Assembly: GCA_964530625.1 (NCBI GenBank)
Contig: CAZHAK010000005.1
Coordinates: 1 to 64,000 of the forward strand
From: JABWCQ01 sp964530625
GTDB taxonomy: Bacteria > Electryoneota > RPQS01
DNA: 64,000 nt
Reading direction: 5' to 3'
Below the pieces are notes generated by a model. It saw only the letters and a program-made list of their open reading frames with translations. It did no database searches and was not told the origin of the DNA. Below are positions 42,013 through 50,518 of this stretch, piece by piece (the stretch's first letter is position 1; the number at the start of each line of letters is the position of its first letter). Position numbers and translations under genes: made by a program.

Positions 42013-45000
42013 TCAATTCTTAACTTGCAAATGATCCGGCAACGGCGATAGTGTTCCGTACCACGCCGAAGTTTGCGTCATTCGTGGTTCGCCAGTAGCT
42101 TCCTTGCTCAAATTTGCGCCTTCAATCCAGGCGGGGTTCAAGAAGAACGACATGGATTCAGACGTTGATTCCATCGTTTCACTCTTTCGCATGACGGATG
42201 CTATCGGTGACCCACTTTCCTGCGCACTCGACACTAACGTTGGTCCTTCGGCGGTTACGTAGTAGTAATATTCTACAGCAGGATTTGCCAGCGCATTGAC
42301 GTCGGTGTAAAAAGCGTCGGCAGTTGTGCCGATGAGATTTCCGGGGATTGGATCAAAGCTGATATCGGTCGAACGATAGACGCGATACGACACCACACCT
42401 GATGATAGCACCGGTGCCCAATCGAGAAAAATATTGTTGCTTTGTCGAATCACAACCAGTGATTCAGGTGAACACGTTGACCCAGTTACATTCATGATGA
42501 ACGGCCCGGCGTAACCACTGTATCCATGAACGATAATCCAGTAAGTACGGCCGGACAAAGCCGTGAAAGTCGCGCTGCTCTGAAGCGAGAGGGTCTCTCC
42601 ACAGTAGTTGTCGTCGTTACAAACAATGGGAAGTGTACCGGGACATGTGAAGCCTCCGCTACGAATCTCCAGTCCGGTGTCGTACTCAGAACCGCATAGC
42701 GAGACCGTGACTTGGGTACAGGATTCCATTTGAAGGGAGTAGAAAATGTCGTTGCTCGCACTACCGATACAATTCACGTTGTCATTATCCGCACACAACG
42801 TACTTCCTGCGTCGACATATGGCAATGAGGTTATCGCATAAGCGCCGTCGCACGCATCATTCGGTCGGATTCCACCACTCTGCCCCGTAATGGTCAACGT
42901 GAACGGACCGGCATTCGTTGAATATCCGTGAACGATAAAATAGTAGTGAACGCCAGCTTCAGCAAAGAATGTCAGCTCGCTTTGCAAGCCGCAAAAGTCG
43001 TCATTGCAATTAACGCGTGCTACACCCGGGCAGTCTCCGCCTGCGCGCACTTCAATAGCGCAGTCGTATGACGACCCGCAGAGTGATACAGTAACCAATC
43101 CGCAGGCAAGCGGTGTGTAGTTATACACGACGTCCTTTGACGCCGTGCCGATGCAATTTATGAAATCGTTGTTCGCGCAGGTGGTATTGCCATTGTCTAC
43201 ATAGGGCAAGACATTAATAGTCGTACCCGGACACGTATCATTGGCTGGAACAAAAGTTCCGTCGGATGTGACGTTTAGCACAAATGAGCCTTGGCTGGTC
43301 GTTGAGTAACCGTGCACAGAGAAGTAATACGTTTGATTTGCGGAAGCATCAAATGTGGCTTGACTTGAAATTCCACAATAGTCGTCGTTGCAAGCGACGG
43401 TAGTTGTTCCCGGGCATGGACCACCGGAGCGGACTTCGATGGCCGTGTCATAGCCGGATCCACATAGCGAGACAGTAACGGTCTGGCAGATTGGTGATGT
43501 ATAAGTATAAAGCACTTCTGGTGAAGCGGCGCCGATGCAGTCATTGTAGTTATTGGCGGCGCCGCAAGTTGTGCCAGACGTGTTGTAGGGCAAGTTTGAA
43601 ATTATTGTTGAGCCTGCGCAAGAGTTATTGGGTGGAATCGGATCCGAGGCTGCACCGGTCACAGAAATATTGAATGCGCCAGAATTGTTCGCATATCCGT
43701 GGACGATGATGTAGTAGACAGTGTTGGGAAGCGTCGTGAAAGACACTTGACTTTGCAGACCGCAGCCCGGATAATCATCATTACAAGCTGCTTGAGTTGT
43801 TCCGGGGCAAGCTCCGCCATAACGGACTTCAAGGGCGGTGTCATAGCTAGAACCACAAAGGCTGACGACGATGTCACGCGCGCAAGAAGTTGCCAAAAGG
43901 GTGTATACTACATCTTGTGATGTTGAACCGATACAATTATTGTAGTTATTGATTGCCGTAGCGGTAGAACCTGTTGTGACATAGGGAAGCGCACTAATGT
44001 AGTATCCGGGACATTGATCGTTATTCGGAGGATTAACCAAGCCGCGTAGAACGAATGATGCGCCAAAATCACCGACATGCGAACCACCGTAAAGATTTTG
44101 GTCAGCAGTAATGACCGCGTTCGCAGCGGTAAGCATTGATGCACCCGTGCCGTAGTAGTAGTAACTTTGAAGTGCGCACTTATTGGTAATTGTGCGGCTG
44201 CCTACGTTAGTTTCGGCATCATGGAGCGCCTGACTCCAAATTTGACCGCCGTAATGAACGCCTGTGTTGTTTTCAGGATAATGTAAACCTGCCTGCATGG
44301 AACGGCCGCCGAAGCACGAATGAAGTGCCCAGTTGATAACCCAATTTGATCCATACGAGGAGATAGAACGGCTATAGGAGTTTGCCCAATAGTCGCCCCA
44401 GCCTTCGCCCAGTCTATATTCATCTCCGCCACCCCAGCCGGGAGTGATGGAATTGTTAATCGCGTGACCGTACTCGTGAAGGATGACATCCGCGTCTTCG
44501 CCGGCATCGGCGTCGGCGGAACTTGAGCCTTGACCGAATGTCAAATAGTTTCCGGACGGATGGTAGTGAGCATTGCAACTGAAATTTTCTGCGTGTGGAT
44601 CGACACGAAGTGGTGCGTTCTGGATATTCAAGAATCCAAGAGAACGCATCCAGCGCTGACTCTTGTCTATATGATAGTAGCACATCACATCTTCAAAGGC
44701 ATCGGCTGCTCGCGTATAGTTAAACGCCGAGTTATTCAGTTGAAAAACCGGCGAGATTACCGGGCTCTCAATGTCGTCAATATCACAATACGGTCCTGTC
44801 AAATAGTAATATGTATTACCAAATATCGGCAGGGCGGTGATGTCCAACAAAGTACGGTTGAACCGTTGAGCCGTCAATTGCGGACTATCCGCGTCGTTGT
44901 TGTCCGTCAAGCCGGGGCTGCCATAGGGCATTCCGGAAGTGACAATGGGATTTGGATCAAAAACATAACCGGTACCGTTGACTGACACCGCAAGGTTTTT

Positions 45001-45705
45001 GGCGCGAAGAATAGCTCCGCTGTTCGCGTCAACTATTATTTCCCAGTCGCCATTGGAATCTGTCAGCTCAGAGTAATTAACATGCACACGATAACTAGTT
45101 GCAAAATCGCGGTTATCTCCTGCCCAAACCACCAGGTCTGTCTGCGGGCCGAAGATTTCCTTTGACGACGCTCCTATGTATTCCTTGGCAATTTGTTCTG
45201 CCATCGAAGCGGACAAGGCAGGTGCCGTGATGAGGTCGTCCTTGAAAAGATAAAGGCTCGAGAAGTAGAAGCGAACGTACATGTCCTTGTCAAAGGAAAC
45301 GACCAGGTTGCCCGGATAAACACGGATGCCGTTTATCACGCGTTCAAAAGTCACATGAAAGCCGCCCGGCGACTCTGCCGTTCGGGACACTGCCAGATTA
45401 ACCTCACTTGGGTCAAATCCGACCCAATCCAGATGACCCTTCAGGAAATTGCGAGCGGCAACTTCGGGCGTCCCTACGAACGGGCCCTCGAACATCTGAC
45501 TCACGCTCTGAACGGAACCCGAGCGGGTGTCAATGACCGCGTTTCCGACACTCTCCGAGACGCTTCCTTCATCCCAATGGGTAGGTGCGGTTTCAAGAGG
45601 ACTGACTTGGTCGTGGTCGATTGCATGGAGCGTTTGCACCTGCAACATAAATACAAATCCGCATACGGCCAGACATTGTGCAAACACTAACTCACTTAGC
45701 TTCAT
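42013..45705 (-). CDS. Secreted M36-like metalloprotease with four Cys-rich repeats and an FN3 domain
   Basis: 1230 residues. The start at 45705 was chosen because AAAGGAGG sits seven bases upstream; a signal peptide follows (about 1-28). Residues about 50-220 form an FTP/PepSY-type propeptide (GFHVTFERVINGIRVYPGNLVVSF; WEIIVDANSGAIL). The catalytic domain has HEYGH (about 410) and the third zinc ligand in GEGWGDYW (about 433), as in the fungalysin (M36) group. Four repeats of about 125 residues follow (from about 565), then one FN3-like domain near 1075-1160. The C-terminus lacks the NYPNPFNP sorting motif of the first gene. Role: probably an extracellular protease activated by propeptide removal. 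Confidence 0.88.
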   Translation of the reverse strand: MKLSELVFAQCLAVCGFVFMLQVQTLHAIDHDQVSPLETAPTHWDEGSVSESVGNAVIDTRSGSVQSVSQMFEGPFVGTPEVAARNFLKGHLDWVGFDPSEVNLAVSRTAESPGGFHVTFERVINGIRVYPGNLVVSFDKDMYVRFYFSSLYLFKDDLITAPALSASMAEQIAKEYIGASSKEIFGPQTDLVVWAGDNRDFATSYRVHVNYSELTDSNGDWEIIVDANSGAILRAKNLAVSVNGTGYVFDPNPIVTSGMPYGSPGLTDNNDADSPQLTAQRFNRTLLDITALPIFGNTYYYLTGPYCDIDDIESPVISPVFQLNNSAFNYTRAADAFEDVMCYYHIDKSQRWMRSLGFLNIQNAPLRVDPHAENFSCNAHYHPSGNYLTFGQGSSSADADAGEDADVILHEYGHAINNSITPGWGGGDEYRLGEGWGDYWANSYSRSISSYGSNWVINWALHSCFGGRSMQAGLHYPENNTGVHYGGQIWSQALHDAETNVGSRTITNKCALQSYYYYGTGASMLTAANAVITADQNLYGGSHVGDFGASFVLRGLVNPPNNDQCPGYYISALPYVTTGSTATAINNYNNCIGSTSQDVVYTLLATSCARDIVVSLCGSSYDTALEVRYGGACPGTTQAACNDDYPGCGLQSQVSFTTLPNTVYYIIVHGYANNSGAFNISVTGAASDPIPPNNSCAGSTIISNLPYNTSGTTCGAANNYNDCIGAASPEVLYTYTSPICQTVTVSLCGSGYDTAIEVRSGGPCPGTTTVACNDDYCGISSQATFDASANQTYYFSVHGYSTTSQGSFVLNVTSDGTFVPANDTCPGTTINVLPYVDNGNTTCANNDFINCIGTASKDVVYNYTPLACGLVTVSLCGSSYDCAIEVRAGGDCPGVARVNCNDDFCGLQSELTFFAEAGVHYYFIVHGYSTNAGPFTLTITGQSGGIRPNDACDGAYAITSLPYVDAGSTLCADNDNVNCIGSASNDIFYSLQMESCTQVTVSLCGSEYDTGLEIRSGGFTCPGTLPIVCNDDNYCGETLSLQSSATFTALSGRTYWIIVHGYSGYAGPFIMNVTGSTCSPESLVVIRQSNNIFLDWAPVLSSGVVSYRVYRSTDISFDPIPGNLIGTTADAFYTDVNALANPAVEYYYYVTAEGPTLVSSAQESGSPIASVMRKSETMESTSESMSFFLNPAWIEGANLSKEATGEPRMTQTSAWYGTLSPLPDHLQVKN
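42480..44030 (-). repeat. Four tandem Cys-rich beta-domain repeats
   Basis: Each unit of about 125 residues begins ND.C.G, then LPY, NCIG.AS.D(V/I).Y, VSLCGS.YD(T/C), E(V/I)R.GG.CPGT, CNDD..CG and ends (I/S)VHGYS...G.F...VTG. About seven Cys per unit suggest several disulfides. Overall shape resembles PPC-type carbohydrate or substrate-binding modules attached to secreted peptidases. Confidence 0.8.
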
Positions 45706-46030
45706 TTCCATTCCTCCTTTAATTGCCCTTGAACTCGCTTTCACACAACATTTGATTTACTAAGAATTACCTAACAAAGCAAGGGTTACCCACCCTTCGA
45801 AAAAAATACTTGTTTGCCAGTGGCTAGGTTTCTCGCTGTAAGTGCCGAAATCCCCGTCAAGTGTGTTGCTCGTCCATATAACATCTGCATGTGCAAGCTC
45901 AAGTTACGAGAGTGGGAAATTGATGCCGGAAACTTAAGTTTTTGGGCTGAAAAGGCTTCCAGCGATCTGCCAGTGAATTTATGTAACTATTTAAGAAAAA
46001 TAACTTTAAGAGCACGGTGTTAGTGAGAAC

Positions 46031-46058
46031 TAAAGTTTTGGGAGGGTCGGCACGATAA
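46031..46058 (+). promoter_or_regulatory. Sigma-28-like promoter before flgC
   Basis: TAAAGTTT (perfect FliA -35), 12 bases, CACGATAA (6 of 8 to GCCGATAA). The spacer is one base longer than the enterobacterial 11. It overlaps the sigma-54-like sequence. Confidence 0.4.
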
Positions 46059-46063
46059 CTGCT
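46047..46063 (+). promoter_or_regulatory. Sigma-54-like (-24/-12) promoter of the flagellar operon
   Basis: TCGGCACGATAACTGCT against the consensus YTGGCACGrNNNTTGCW: the invariant GG and GC are present with exact spacing, and only two bases differ. It lies 38 bases before the flgC ATG. An NtrC-type activator is encoded about 5 kb upstream. Confidence 0.6.
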
Positions 46064-46100
46064 TATTGTTTTGCTGACAATAAAGCTCAAGGATCACTTT

Positions 46101-46589
46101 ATGGAACTACATCCCCTGTTTTCCGGCATGAACTCCAGCACGTCGGGCATGACCGCACAACGGAAGCGGATGAATACCATTGCTGAGAATATCGCCAACA
46201 TCGAAACCACGCGTACCGAAGAGGGTGGCCCGTATCGCCGCAAGGCGACAGTGCTCTCTGAAGATCAGCGCTTTGAAACGGCACTGGCGCAAAGTACGCA
46301 TCAGAAACTTGCACGTAGCGAAGGCGATCACATGTTCGGCCGTAACGAAAGCAAAATTCTCGCGCCGATGAACGGAGTCAAAGCAACGATTGAGCAGGAC
46401 TCTTCAGCATTCCGCGAAGTACATGACCCTGATCATCCCGATGCGGACGAGAACGGAATTGTCAAGCTGCCTAATGTGGACTTGGTGCAGGAGATGACGG
46501 AGTTGATCAGTGCGTCGCGAGCCTTTGAGGCAAATGTGACCGCTTTCAATGCGACCAAAGCGATGATGAAGAAGGCGCTGGAACTGTAA
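46101..46589 (+). CDS. flgC: Flagellar basal-body rod protein FlgC
   Basis: 162-residue proximal-rod protein, exported by the flagellar type III system to link the MS ring to the distal rod. The N-terminal coiled-coil has SGMTAQRKRMNTIAENIAN followed by TTRTEEGGPYRRK, the FlgC hallmark; the C-terminus has VDLVQEMTELISASRAFEANV. The ATG at 46101 has AAGGA seven bases upstream. flgB, which normally precedes flgC, is absent: the promoter region lies directly upstream. A 64-residue ORF follows after one base. Confidence 0.94.
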   Translation: MELHPLFSGMNSSTSGMTAQRKRMNTIAENIANIETTRTEEGGPYRRKATVLSEDQRFETALAQSTHQKLARSEGDHMFGRNESKILAPMNGVKATIEQDSSAFREVHDPDHPDADENGIVKLPNVDLVQEMTELISASRAFEANVTAFNATKAMMKKALEL

Positions 46590-46590
46590 G

Positions 46591-46785
46591 GTGAAAATCA
46601 GCATAGGCTACACACCGCCACTTCTGCCGCTGCAGCGCATCCAGACGACGCAAACTGCCGGCGCCAATGCCGATCGCCTTAGCGCTGAGGCCAAACTGCG
46701 TGAACTGATAGAGCAGAAGCATTCAGAGTTTGAAACCTTCCGCTCGGTTGAAACACTGGGCAAACATCTTGACTTGAGGGCATAG
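46591..46785 (+). CDS. Small conserved-position ORF between flgC and fliE
   Basis: 64 residues starting at a GTG one base after the flgC stop and ending three bases before fliE. The tight spacing makes it a likely real gene. The sequence has a Pro/Leu-rich start (YTPPLLPLQRIQTTQ) and a charged helical end (KLRELIEQKHSEFETFRSVETLGKHL). Not recognised. It might be a small rod-associated or chaperone-like factor, which is speculation from position alone. Confidence 0.6.
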   Translation: MKISIGYTPPLLPLQRIQTTQTAGANADRLSAEAKLRELIEQKHSEFETFRSVETLGKHLDLRA

Positions 46786-46788
46786 CCA

Positions 46789-47088
46789 ATGATTTTCGGC
46801 ATTGACAGTATCAAGCCCATTCCCCCGATTGCAAGCGGCATCCAGCCGACGCAAAAGCCTAACGACGGGGAGAGCTTCGGGGACACTCTTTCGAACTTTA
46901 TCGGCGACGTCAATAAAATGCAATTGCAATCCGCCGAGAAGACTCAACTCTTCGCGACCGGACAGATTCAAGACGTACACGAAGTCATGGCCGCCGCGGA
47001 AGAAGCATCCGTGTCAATGGCGCTCTTACTCGAAATTCGCAAGAAAGCCCTCGAAGGCTATCAAGAATTGATGCGTACGCCGGTCTAA
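46789..47088 (+). CDS. fliE: Flagellar hook-basal body complex protein FliE
   Basis: 99 residues, the MS ring-rod junction protein and the first substrate exported through the ring. The C-terminal half carries the family pattern: DVHEVMAAAEEASVSMALLLEIRKKALEGYQELMR. A central SFGDTLSNFIGDVNKMQL is also typical. GAGGG sits eight bases before the ATG. fliF follows after 30 bases. Confidence 0.93.
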   Translation: MIFGIDSIKPIPPIASGIQPTQKPNDGESFGDTLSNFIGDVNKMQLQSAEKTQLFATGQIQDVHEVMAAAEEASVSMALLLEIRKKALEGYQELMRTPV

Positions 47089-47118
47089 TCCTTACAAGAG
47101 CAAAAGCACTTCTGATTC

Positions 47119-48810
47119 ATGGGCAATCCACTCGACACTCTAAGAGAACTCTGGCAGCGGTTGACAATCAATCAGCGGGCGCTGATGATCATCGGCGTCG
47201 GCTTGATCGCTGCCATCTCCGCCGCGGCGGTTTCCTATTCAACGCGGCCGGTGATGGCGACGCTCTATAGCGGTTTGGAATCGAAAGACGCCGCGACTGT
47301 CGCCGATCAATTACGCGATGAAAAGATCGTCTTTGAAGTGTCGAGCGACGGTACAATCAAAGTGCCACAACAGCATGTCAATTCGCTCAGACTTACGTTT
47401 GCTGAAAAAGGCATTCCTCACTCCGGCGAGCTTGGCTATGAGATATTCGATAAACCGCAGCTTGGCCTAACGGATCAGTTGCAGAAACTGAATCAACGCA
47501 GAGCCATTGAAGGAGAACTTGCCCGCACGATGGCGTCTATTGAGGGTGTCGAACATGCGCGTGTGCATCTTGTCTTGCCCGAGCAAAAACTATTCAAAGA
47601 AGATCGTAAGCCCGCTACAGGCTCTGTAGTACTGACTCTGAAGCAGGGCTTCGTCTTAAGCAAAAAGCAGGTCGCTGCGCTGGCTGCCCTGACATCATAC
47701 GCGGTGGAAGGACTCGAGCCTGAGTACGTGACGATTCTTGATTCAGAAGGTAACCCATTGACAAACGGTCCGCGGGATGAATTTGCAGGTTTGTCGTCCA
47801 CTCAGCTTGAAATGCAGACGATGGTTGAGCAGGAGCTTGAGCGTAAGGCGCAGGCTTTGCTTTCAGACGTTGTGGGTCCTGGCCGATCGCGCGTGGAAGT
47901 TACCGCGAAGCTCAATTGGAATAGAGTTGAAAGAACCTCCGAAGATTACAATCCTGACCGAACTGCGACGCTCTCGGAAGAGTCGCAGTCGAGCGAAGAT
48001 GCGACAACGGGCGCTTCGGAGAAAATTGTTACGAATTATCAAGTCCCGCGCACCGTCGAAAAGTACGTGCCGGAAGTCGGCAACATTGAAAAAATTTGGG
48101 CCTCCGTACTGATTGACGGAGTTTATGAATCCAGCACGGACTCGCTGGGTGTTATCACACAAACCTATGTAGAGCGCACCCCGGCGGAACTGGAAAAATT
48201 CCGTACGATGGTTTCCAGCGCGCTCGGAATTGATGCCAATCGCCAAGATGAACTGACCGTGTTGTCATTTCAGTTCAACGAAAGCCCCAGTAAAATGGAG
48301 ATCATTCCTGAGACGCCGGTCAATTGGCTCTCGCTATTAATGAAGTTTGCCGACAAACTTGTTCTGCTGGTTGTTATTGTGCTGGCCTTCTTTGCGGTAC
48401 GCAGCGTCATAAATAAAATGAGCGACCGGATGCCAGCGCTTCCGCCCGGTGTACAGTTGGCGACGCTTGCAGCAGTGGGCTCTCCGCAGGCCGTTGCGGC
48501 GGGAAAAGCGAACCCACAGATCGCAAGCCCGGCAACAACCGGTAACGCAGGCACACTAGCGAGCGACCCTGGCGGCTCCATGAGTCGTGTGGGCAATACA
48601 GGTGCCGTGATGAGCGCGCAAACGGGCCCAAAGGTCGTGTTCAAGAGCGGCACATCGGAACCCCAAACGATCGAGTTGGACGACGCGGGTCCAAGCGTCG
48701 AAGCGCTTAGAGCCCAGGAATTGCTTAATCGCACGGTTCAATTTGTCATGGAAAAACCGGACAACGCTACGCAAATTCTTAGAAGCTGGGTGACCGATGG
48801 CGCCAACTAG
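47119..48810 (+). CDS. fliF: Flagellar MS-ring protein FliF
   Basis: 563-residue inner-membrane protein that forms the MS ring, the base for rotor and export gate. Transmembrane helices lie near residues 20-40 (RALMIIGVGLIAAISAAAV) and 405-425 (LVLLVVIVLAFFAVRSV). Between them are the ring-building motifs with GYEIFDKPQLGLTD and QRRAIEGELARTMASIEGVEHARVHLVLPE. The cytosolic C-terminus that binds FliG ends QILRSWVTDG. Its last 14 bases overlap fliG. Confidence 0.96.
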   Translation: MGNPLDTLRELWQRLTINQRALMIIGVGLIAAISAAAVSYSTRPVMATLYSGLESKDAATVADQLRDEKIVFEVSSDGTIKVPQQHVNSLRLTFAEKGIPHSGELGYEIFDKPQLGLTDQLQKLNQRRAIEGELARTMASIEGVEHARVHLVLPEQKLFKEDRKPATGSVVLTLKQGFVLSKKQVAALAALTSYAVEGLEPEYVTILDSEGNPLTNGPRDEFAGLSSTQLEMQTMVEQELERKAQALLSDVVGPGRSRVEVTAKLNWNRVERTSEDYNPDRTATLSEESQSSEDATTGASEKIVTNYQVPRTVEKYVPEVGNIEKIWASVLIDGVYESSTDSLGVITQTYVERTPAELEKFRTMVSSALGIDANRQDELTVLSFQFNESPSKMEIIPETPVNWLSLLMKFADKLVLLVVIVLAFFAVRSVINKMSDRMPALPPGVQLATLAAVGSPQAVAAGKANPQIASPATTGNAGTLASDPGGSMSRVGNTGAVMSAQTGPKVVFKSGTSEPQTIELDDAGPSVEALRAQELLNRTVQFVMEKPDNATQILRSWVTDGAN

Positions 48811-49819
48811 CAAAACCACGCTGTCGAGTCTTACGAATCTGCAGAAGGCGGCTGTGCTGATGATCTCTATCGGCCCGGACGCATCTGCTGAGTTTTATAA
48901 GCGAATGCAGCAAGATGAGATCGAAGAGATCACCAAAGAGATGCTGCGACTGCGAAATGTGGATTCGGCGCTTGCTAACAACGTAGTCGAAGAGTTCTAT
49001 CACATGATGAGTGCGCAGGAATTCGTGGCTATCGGTGGTATCACGTATGCTGAAGAGGTCTTAAACAAATCGGTTGGGCCGGAAAAGGCGCTTGAGATCA
49101 TTCGCCGCATCGAACGATTGATTCGCGTCAAAGGATTTAACGTTTTAAAGAACGTGGATCCCAACCAACTTTTGGCGTTCATGCAGAAGGAACATCCGCA
49201 GACAATCGCATTCGTTTTAAGTCAACTTCAGCCTCAGCAAAGCGCGCAAATTCTTGCTGACTTGGCGCCTGACCTGCAAGCGGAGGTCGTCACACGTTAT
49301 GCGAATATGGAACGCGTTGCTCCGGAAACAATCTCCGCTGTTGAAGCTGTATTGGAGTCGCGAGTTGACTTCACACAGAGCACGAGCAAGTTAGGCGGCG
49401 TCAAAGCCGCCGCGGAAATCCTCAATCTGATTGGCACCTCAGGCGAGCGCACCATTTTGGCTAAAATCAATGAGAGATCACCTGAACTTGCAACTGAAAT
49501 CAAGAATCTAATGTTTGTGTTTGAAGACATTGTTCAGCTTGACGACCGTTCAATTCAGAAAGTACTTAAAGAAGTTGACAACAAGGACCTCGCTCTGGCC
49601 CTCAAGCATGTCAACCCCGAGGTCAAAGCGCGCGTACTTGCCAATATGTCTGAACGCGCGGCTGAAACGATTTCTGAAGAAATCGAATACATGGGACCGG
49701 TTCGCTTGAAGGAAGTTGAAGTGGCGCAGCAGCAGATCGTTGATACGATTCGCAAACTCGAAGAGCAGGGTCAAGTTGTTGTCGTTGGCGGCAGCAAGGG
49801 TGAAGTGATGGTGGCCTAA
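48797..49819 (+). CDS. fliG: Flagellar motor switch protein FliG
   Basis: 340-residue rotor protein that contacts FliF, FliM and the stator. The middle-domain EHPQ motif is in MQKEHPQTIAFVLS. The C-terminal torque helix carries the charged pattern FEDIVQLDDRSIQKVLKEVD and the later MSERAAETISEEIEYMGPVR. The ATG lies inside the end of fliF, so translation is coupled. No truncation seen. Confidence 0.96.
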   Translation: MAPTSKTTLSSLTNLQKAAVLMISIGPDASAEFYKRMQQDEIEEITKEMLRLRNVDSALANNVVEEFYHMMSAQEFVAIGGITYAEEVLNKSVGPEKALEIIRRIERLIRVKGFNVLKNVDPNQLLAFMQKEHPQTIAFVLSQLQPQQSAQILADLAPDLQAEVVTRYANMERVAPETISAVEAVLESRVDFTQSTSKLGGVKAAAEILNLIGTSGERTILAKINERSPELATEIKNLMFVFEDIVQLDDRSIQKVLKEVDNKDLALALKHVNPEVKARVLANMSERAAETISEEIEYMGPVRLKEVEVAQQQIVDTIRKLEEQGQVVVVGGSKGEVMVA

Positions 49820-49822
49820 CTC

Positions 49823-50518
49823 ATGGGAAGAGTGCTAAGACTCGCGGATGATTCCCGTATCAAATCACCGGAATTCAAGAGTTTCACGGAGCGCCCTGTG
49901 AACTACTATCGGGAGATCGTTCAGGATCACAGTCGCCCGCTTAAGCCGTCCAGTACGATTCCGAGCGTATCGCTGCGTATTCCTGAATCTGAGAAGCGTA
50001 GACATGCCGCAGACGTCGAGAGGGCTCGAATCGAAGGTATTGAGCTAGGAATAACTCAGGGGCGAGAATTTGCTCAGCAAGAGCTCTCTCCAGCTTTGGA
50101 ACTCATACAGAATTATGCGACGATGCTTGCAGCAGAACGGGCTGATCTTACGGCGCGCTTTGAAAACCAACTTGTTAACTTGGCGACTCAGATGGCTTCG
50201 AAAATCTTGAATGCTGAATTGAGCGTTAAACCCGAGCTGTTAGCTAATATAGTGAAGAACGCATTCCGCTCTCTTGGTGAAGCTCGGCAAGTTACGGTTC
50301 GTGTGCATCCTCAGGATCTCTCACTACTTCGCGAGCGAGCTGAAGAGATAGCCGAGTCGCTTTTGTCCTCAACGTCATTGGATGTGAGACCGGACGAGAG
50401 CCTCAGCAGAGGGGATTGTATTGTTGATTCGGATATCGGTTCACTTGACGCAAGGCTTGCTACGCAACTTGAGACGCTAAAGCATCAGCTTGAACTTTCG
50501 CTCGGAAAAACTGAATGA
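49823..50518 (+). CDS. fliH: Flagellar assembly protein FliH
   Basis: 231-residue stator of the export ATPase, assigned by position between fliG and fliI and by its sequence: a charged helical middle (HAADVERARIEGIELGITQGREFAQQEL) and a C-terminal domain with VRVHPQDLSLL and ESLSRGDCIVDSDIGSLDARL, the FliH/YscL pattern. It starts four bases after the fliG stop and overlaps the fliI ATG. Confidence 0.9.
   Translation: MGRVLRLADDSRIKSPEFKSFTERPVNYYREIVQDHSRPLKPSSTIPSVSLRIPESEKRRHAADVERARIEGIELGITQGREFAQQELSPALELIQNYATMLAAERADLTARFENQLVNLATQMASKILNAELSVKPELLANIVKNAFRSLGEARQVTVRVHPQDLSLLRERAEEIAESLLSSTSLDVRPDESLSRGDCIVDSDIGSLDARLATQLETLKHQLELSLGKTE

Larger units (their letters stand above)
45706..46100. 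other. Divergent intergenic region between metalloprotease and flagellar operon
   Basis: 395 bases with no convincing gene. It holds the metalloprotease ribosome-binding site at its left end, a 12-bp perfect palindrome AAACTTAAGTTT (45930-45941), and overlapping sigma-54- and sigma-28-like promoter sequences (46031-46063) just before flgC. Confidence 0.6.

Noticed and set aside
45814..46023. 69-residue ORF in the leader of the flagellar operon
   Set aside because: No ribosome-binding site, no recognisable domain, and it covers a likely regulatory region.
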